DNA from: an uncultured Lewinella sp.
Lineage (GTDB): Bacteria > Bacteroidota > Bacteroidia > Chitinophagales > Saprospiraceae
Length of the DNA: 38,177 bases
Reading direction: 5' to 3'
NCBI GenBank assembly: GCA_913057785.1
Contig: CAJXPD010000079.1
Location: 1 to 38,177 of the forward strand
Shown here: in pieces, positions 35,201 through 38,177 of the stretch
How positions within the stretch are numbered: the stretch's first letter is position 1
Layout: every line of letters begins with the position of its first letter
Notes under the pieces: model-generated
Database searches by the model: none
Seen by the model: the letters and a program-made list of their open reading frames with translations, nothing else
What the model was told of the DNA's origin: nothing
Made by a program: the position numbers and the translations under genes

Positions 35201-36227
35201 TAAGCTTTAGGAGGTCTCCAAACGCCCCTATCCAGAAATTCCCTTCACGATCCAGGATCATGTTCTTGAAGTAAAGACTGGCATAATCATCGAAAGTATG
35301 TAGAATGGTCCACTGTCCTCCTTTAAGCTCCAATAGTTGAAAGGTGGTCAAAAAATAGGTAGCAGAATCTGTTTTGTTGATGATGTAAGTGACCGCAGCG
35401 TTAGTTGTCTCAGCAACTTGTTCAAGGGTTCCATTTTTTTGAAAGAGGGCAGTAGTTTCTTCAGACCCCCAATACACACTGTCCTGGTCAAAGGCTGCAA
35501 TGGCAGAATACTGATGGACTACAGCAGTATCTTTCCAATGAATGTGTAACTCCTTCCCATCATAGGAGGCATGGCGGTTATCGAGTCCAAACCAGACATG
35601 TCCCTTTGTATCGATGTCTAAAGTCCAGGTACGGAAGTTTCCGATAGCTTTCTCCCAAGCTGGGCGGGACATAATAGGTTCGATGTCTACCTCTTTCCCA
35701 TATTTTAGTTGCTGTTGATCCTTGACTGACAGCGCAATAGGGACAAAGCCCAAACCTACAACCCAGAGTTCACCATCATGCCCCAAACCTAGTCCCCGGA
35801 TGTTGCTAAAGGGAACTGGACAGGGGTAGAACTGCCCGTTCCGTCGATAGAAGAGGCCATTAAGGCCACCAATCCACACGGTACCAGATTGATCTTCAAT
35901 AATACTATGAATTGGCCCGAGAGCTTGACCCTGAGCCTTGATATAATTGCGGAAGGTATAACCATCAAATTGACTCACACCTGGCTTGGTTCCAATCCAG
36001 ATATAGCCATCCTGATCCTGGTACAGGGCTTGTATGTCGGTGGAATTTAAACCCGCTAGCTTCCCTATGCTTTCAACTTGAAAACGAAGTTTTGGATTGG
36101 AAACTGCAGAAGAAGAGGCTGTTTGCCCTATAGTGAATCCGGCCAAAAAGATTTGGCTTACCAACACAAGGATACTCCTGTAGTAACACGATGTGAAGTA
36201 ACTACGGTATGTCACTTTTAGCTTCAT
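32250..36227 (-). CDS. Hybrid two-component system regulator (sensor kinase, receiver and AraC-type DNA-binding in one protein)
   Basis: A 1325-residue one-protein signalling system. Order: signal peptide/first membrane segment (about 1-35); a periplasmic two-propeller sensor made of 'reg_prop' repeats (DQDGYIWIGTKPGVSQFDGY, DKLERMWVVSQGGICRID, about 45-690); a Y_Y_Y domain (about 700-775); a membrane segment (about 782-803, WAILAYAVLLSWAIY); HisKA with the phospho-acceptor His833 (THEFRTPL); HATPase with DTGEGI and GTGIGLAL (about 930-1045); a receiver with Asp1127 (ISDVMMPKMDG); and an AraC-type HTH (about 1228-1325). Such proteins usually switch on neighbouring carbohydrate-use genes after binding a glycan fragment. 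Here the neighbours are an NTF2-Dabb protein and an esterase, with no SusC/SusD or glycosidase, so the signal may not be a glycan. Confidence 0.96.
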   Translation of the reverse strand: MKLKVTYRSYFTSCYYRSILVLVSQIFLAGFTIGQTASSSAVSNPKLRFQVESIGKLAGLNSTDIQALYQDQDGYIWIGTKPGVSQFDGYTFRNYIKAQGQALGPIHSIIEDQSGTVWIGGLNGLFYRRNGQFYPCPVPFSNIRGLGLGHDGELWVVGLGFVPIALSVKDQQQLKYGKEVDIEPIMSRPAWEKAIGNFRTWTLDIDTKGHVWFGLDNRHASYDGKELHIHWKDTAVVHQYSAIAAFDQDSVYWGSEETTALFQKNGTLEQVAETTNAAVTYIINKTDSATYFLTTFQLLELKGGQWTILHTFDDYASLYFKNMILDREGNFWIGAFGDLLKLSPSAFEVKTEEEAPLLGSTHCIEQLSSGEIYLGGNRGRISRCDPDSVILLYKLEVPSNSIVGDITEHEKGLWFATTMGGLVHKKDGKSEVFTTREGLSDNGQHFLFIDQSGNLWSGGDGSISEVRSKNDGTIYFNNFIAANPGIEADFPVFVDMFEGPEEGFWAISDKGLYRIKENGLVRSQISLASNPSPILTAALRFNGQVWLSTQGEGLWQCQFESPEKLVVIRQWSTEDGLLSDVLFDLHMDKLERMWVVSQGGICRIDLRNKSGAVDCFDKRDGWINEASANFSLLESRDSLLWAISKTSIVNFPLYNISKNQIKPQAFINKVALLDKEDDIYRYSSQPADKHLLPQNLVLPYNKNFLEFYFSTTSHTQVDKNKFRYQLEGLNQDWSTPAEDRDILYSDLRPGFYTFHLRAANNDGLWGDEVSFSFRVLSPIWLRWWAILAYAVLLSWAIYKLYRFQLARQLTLVENKRLRELDQVKTNLYTNITHEFRTPLTVILGITRQIRKEVKKTTLPKLQLIQRNSQQLFELINQMLDLSKLESGYMRLNLIQGDIVAYINYLVGSFTSYAEQREIDLLFSSDLKGLSMDFDPKVIQQVLSNLLSNALKFTPAGGEIAVELSVKDDHFQLQVRDTGEGIEEEQLMHIFDRFHQVDTSTTKIHEGTGIGLALVKEWVDHMKGRISVQSESGLGSTFLLELPITNTAAFTKTPIQGPVEIAEEQTQKPSSDINPLNLPLVLLIEDNADVAQYLRLALEHRYQCIHAMDGQEGVDMAWAQIPDLIISDVMMPKMDGYEVCRLLKNDERTNHIPIILLTAKVDFEDRIEGLTQGADAYLAKPFAEEELLIRMDNLLDLRKQLQNKYSQTLLSDASSVAKQEQIQDPFLAKLEETILVHLEKENFGSEELAKSLFLSRSQLHRKIKALTGKSTSIYLRMIRLREAQKLLSNTSLSISEISYKVGFKSPVYFTQIYKETFGVPPSERRL

Positions 36228-36416
36228 ATTTGTAAGGCAGTTGTACTGTCAACCCAAGCAGATACCGGGCTAAAAGGGGCTGAAGTACTCAAATACTGGG
36301 CAAGGAGAGCAAAATAGACTACTAAATGTAGCCTTTCCAGTAATAAAGATACACTTTCGCTACCTGATTAATTGAGTTTGCGATGACAGATGTCACGAAA
36401 TGTATTTTCAGTCACA
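36228..36416. other. Spacer upstream of the hybrid regulator gene
   Basis: 189 bases between the end of the sulfotransferase gene and the start of the regulator, both on the minus strand. It must contain the regulator's promoter. I do not see the 11-bp repeat of the 32211-32242 site here, nor a clear terminator after the sulfotransferase gene. Confidence 0.35.
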
Positions 36417-37145
36417 CTAGTTGATATCGTAGTCGAACTTCTTCATAGTGGTATTGATCAGCGGTAGGATCCCCAGCATCTCTTCTTCCGACAGGTTTTC
36501 CCGCCAGCGCCCCACTCTCACCTTGTGATCCTTGGTGGAATAGGGTCTAGAAGTCATTGCTTCCACAAAATCTTCATTATTGGTGTTCTGTACGCGGCGT
36601 GCCCATGCTTCCAATTCTGATTGATGTTTCGGGATATCTACTCCCGCCTCTTCGGCAATATGCAGAGCGAAACCGAGTGGATTAGCAATCATATCCTCAA
36701 ATCGGGAAAGCGATACTAAATGCTGGACCTTTTGAAAACCGACTGTATTGATGTAATCCCAGTGATGAGCACATTGCTCCAACAAAGGCCTGCTTAGCCA
36801 CTCCTCCCAATCGTGAGGCCTAGGATGATGCCCCCAATTCCTAGAGATTCCAACCCGTAGCGAACAAATCGTATCCAGAGGATGGCGCACTTGCCAGTAC
36901 AGCTGTATTTCACCTGTAAAGGTTGTCAATAGGTCTTCTAGTGGAAAGGACAGACCAGGAGTTGGCTCAAAACCACTTGACCCTTTAGGGACTTTAACCG
37001 CCGTAGCTTTTCCGTAATCAAAATCTTTCAGACTGGCATAAGGGGGTTCGCTATGGTAAGCATAACAAGAGAGTTGCTCAAATAATTCTCCAAAGATAGA
37101 GGTGCCACTCCGGCCACAACCTAAAATCAAGACATGCTTTGGCAT
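36417..37145 (-). CDS. Sulfotransferase-family protein
   Basis: A 242-residue P-loop protein. The N-terminal GCGRSGTS (residues 9-16) is the 5'-phosphosulfate-binding loop of PAPS-dependent sulfotransferases. The later WQVRHPLDTICSLRVG has the Arg and Ser positions of the 3'-phosphate-binding motif. It would transfer a sulfo group from PAPS to a small molecule or glycan; the acceptor is unknown, and some family members have lost activity. It has no signal peptide. It follows the nitrilase-type gene by 8 bases on the same strand, so the two are almost certainly one operon. Confidence 0.87.
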   Translation of the reverse strand: MPKHVLILGCGRSGTSIFGELFEQLSCYAYHSEPPYASLKDFDYGKATAVKVPKGSSGFEPTPGLSFPLEDLLTTFTGEIQLYWQVRHPLDTICSLRVGISRNWGHHPRPHDWEEWLSRPLLEQCAHHWDYINTVGFQKVQHLVSLSRFEDMIANPLGFALHIAEEAGVDIPKHQSELEAWARRVQNTNNEDFVEAMTSRPYSTKDHKVRVGRWRENLSEEEMLGILPLINTTMKKFDYDIN

Positions 37146-37153
37146 AGAAAGAT

Positions 37154-38098
37154 TTATTTTTTCATCCAGACGGGTTTCAGGCGTGGATCATGATCAGCTC
37201 CAAGAATATCCCGATACAATTCAGGGCGACGGGCATTTCTATACCGATACCCTCCGGCTAATTCAAGTTTATCAGCACTAATTGAGACGGTCTGAATACT
37301 ATCCTCAAAAGACTGAATCTCAGTAACCACATTACCATAGGGATCAATCACCATCGCATTACCATTCTTTAGATGCTCACCATCGTAACCAATCGGATTA
37401 GTAAACGCATAATACACACCATTGTCATAAGCACGAGCAGGTAGCCAACGTAACAGCCATTCTCGTCCCTTGGGTCCATTGAATTCCATCCTGAGTGGTA
37501 CGGGGTCCGATTGGCGGTTTTCCCACAGCTCATGTGCTACATACCCTCTACCTGGCATAGCTGAAGGGGTACAGCCCGTTACATGCGGCGCAAAGATCAA
37601 CTCCGCTCCCAGTAAAGTAGTGGCTCGCACATTCTCAATCACGTTATTATCATAGCAGATCAGTATCCCACAAGTCCACCCCTTAATGTCAAAGGTCACG
37701 TAAGAATTCCCGGGGCTCATGTATTGGCTAATAAAGGGATGAAGTTTCCTAAACTTAGCCACTAATCCTTCCCCATTGACACAGACATAGGTATTATATA
37801 TCTGGTCATCATCAATTTCTACCAATCCAGCTAATAGATGAATATCATAGGATTTGGCAATTTGAATCAAGCGTTGCACGCTCGGTCCATCTGGTACTGG
37901 TTCTGCTAAATCTCGGACTTGTTCTAAAGAAAGATCTTTAAAGAAAGTGTAGGCAGTAATGGACATCTCATGGAAACTTACCACCTCTGCATCTTGCGCG
38001 TGAGCTTGTGCACTAAGCGCTTCGATTCGCGATAAGTTATAGGTCTTATCGCCATCGTGTGGTTCGAATTGAGCCACACTAATTTTGAGTTGCTTCAT
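37154..38098 (-). CDS. Carbon-nitrogen hydrolase (nitrilase superfamily)
   Basis: A 314-residue amidohydrolase. The Glu-Lys-Cys triad of the superfamily is visible: Glu44 (SFHEMSITAY), Lys118 (KFRKLHPF) and Cys148 (GILICYDN). The surrounding motifs (YNTYVCVNGEGLVAKFRK, AYDNGVYYAFTNPIGYDGEH) match the fold. The family cleaves C-N bonds in nitriles, amides or carbamoyl groups; the sequence does not show which. It has no signal peptide and is probably cytoplasmic. It is the first gene of a two-gene unit with the sulfotransferase. The gene is complete; the 79 bases to its right contain only its upstream region. Confidence 0.9.
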   Translation of the reverse strand: MKQLKISVAQFEPHDGDKTYNLSRIEALSAQAHAQDAEVVSFHEMSITAYTFFKDLSLEQVRDLAEPVPDGPSVQRLIQIAKSYDIHLLAGLVEIDDDQIYNTYVCVNGEGLVAKFRKLHPFISQYMSPGNSYVTFDIKGWTCGILICYDNNVIENVRATTLLGAELIFAPHVTGCTPSAMPGRGYVAHELWENRQSDPVPLRMEFNGPKGREWLLRWLPARAYDNGVYYAFTNPIGYDGEHLKNGNAMVIDPYGNVVTEIQSFEDSIQTVSISADKLELAGGYRYRNARRPELYRDILGADHDPRLKPVWMKK

Positions 38099-38177
38099 TG
38101 CAGACAGTCAGGTTTTCGTTTTTGCAGGATTAAGAACATGAACTGATTTGAGTGTATAACAAATGGGTGGCCTAAGC

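Noticed and set aside
30284..36227. Polysaccharide utilisation locus around the hybrid regulator
   Set aside because: No glycosidase, polysaccharide lyase or SusC/SusD pair lies beside it in this window; one esterase is not enough.
1..38177. CRISPR array, tRNA, rRNA, insertion sequence or phage genes
   Set aside because: I saw no regularly spaced repeats, no tRNA-like folds with a CCA-type end, no rRNA sequence and no transposase or integrase in any frame.

Overview
The window looks like a chromosomal segment of a free-living, probably marine or aquatic Bacteroidota. The markers are a SusD/RagB lipoprotein, a TonB-dependent receptor with a CarboxypepD_reg-like N-terminus, a secreted protein ending in a type IX secretion (T9SS) sorting domain, a one-protein hybrid two-component system with beta-propeller sensor and AraC-type DNA-binding domain, the three-gene sdhCAB arrangement, and promoter-like TTG-N21-TAnnTTTG sequences. 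The mix with a bacterial GH3-type adenylating enzyme would fit Saprospiria (Lewinella/Haliscomenobacter-like), but that placement is inference. I saw no tRNA, rRNA, CRISPR array, transposase or phage gene, and base composition looks even throughout.

Layout. 1-1775: 3' part of a secreted sortilin/BNR-repeat protein (its start lies outside the window). 1852-3312: a SusD-like lipoprotein with no SusC beside it. 3586-7077: sdhC-sdhA-sdhB on the minus strand with its own promoter and terminator. 7470-7973: an unrecognised small protein. 8166-10349: rnr (RNase R) behind a structured leader. 10457-14043: a lipoprotein and a TonB-dependent receptor, divergent from a MarR-type regulator (14227-14871). 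14911-16787: an ECF sigma factor overlapping a membrane-anchored protein with a beta-barrel-like C-terminus. 17175-18401: a T9SS cargo protein. 18777-22515: three tightly overlapping genes for a SlyD-like prolyl isomerase, a MoxR/RavA-type AAA+ ATPase and a ViaA-type VWA protein, followed by lolA (22615-23301). 23389-24891: GH3-family protein behind a perfect Shine-Dalgarno sequence, converging on upp (24903-25553). 25666-26973: polysaccharide-deacetylase-like protein. 27300-29175: an outer-membrane protein and lipA. 29240-29963: a DUF4177 protein and a small lipoprotein. 30284-36227: a hybrid two-component regulator, a secreted NTF2-Dabb fusion protein and a secreted esterase. 36417-38098: sulfotransferase and nitrilase-type amidohydrolase.

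Most of the window is ordinary core and envelope biology. The parts most worth a second look are: the hybrid regulator with a paired 11-bp direct repeat at exactly 21-bp period in front of the NTF2-Dabb/esterase genes; the prolyl isomerase-RavA-ViaA gene cluster joined by 1-nt overlaps; and the sigma factor coupled by a 4-nt overlap to a protein combining an anti-sigma-like inner-membrane anchor with an outer-membrane-barrel-like domain. I did not find a clearly new defence or mobile system.

Several starts were moved from the longest open frame to the first ATG, because the longest frame began with TTG or ATT: sdhC, the VWA gene, upp, lipA, the small lipoprotein and the esterase.
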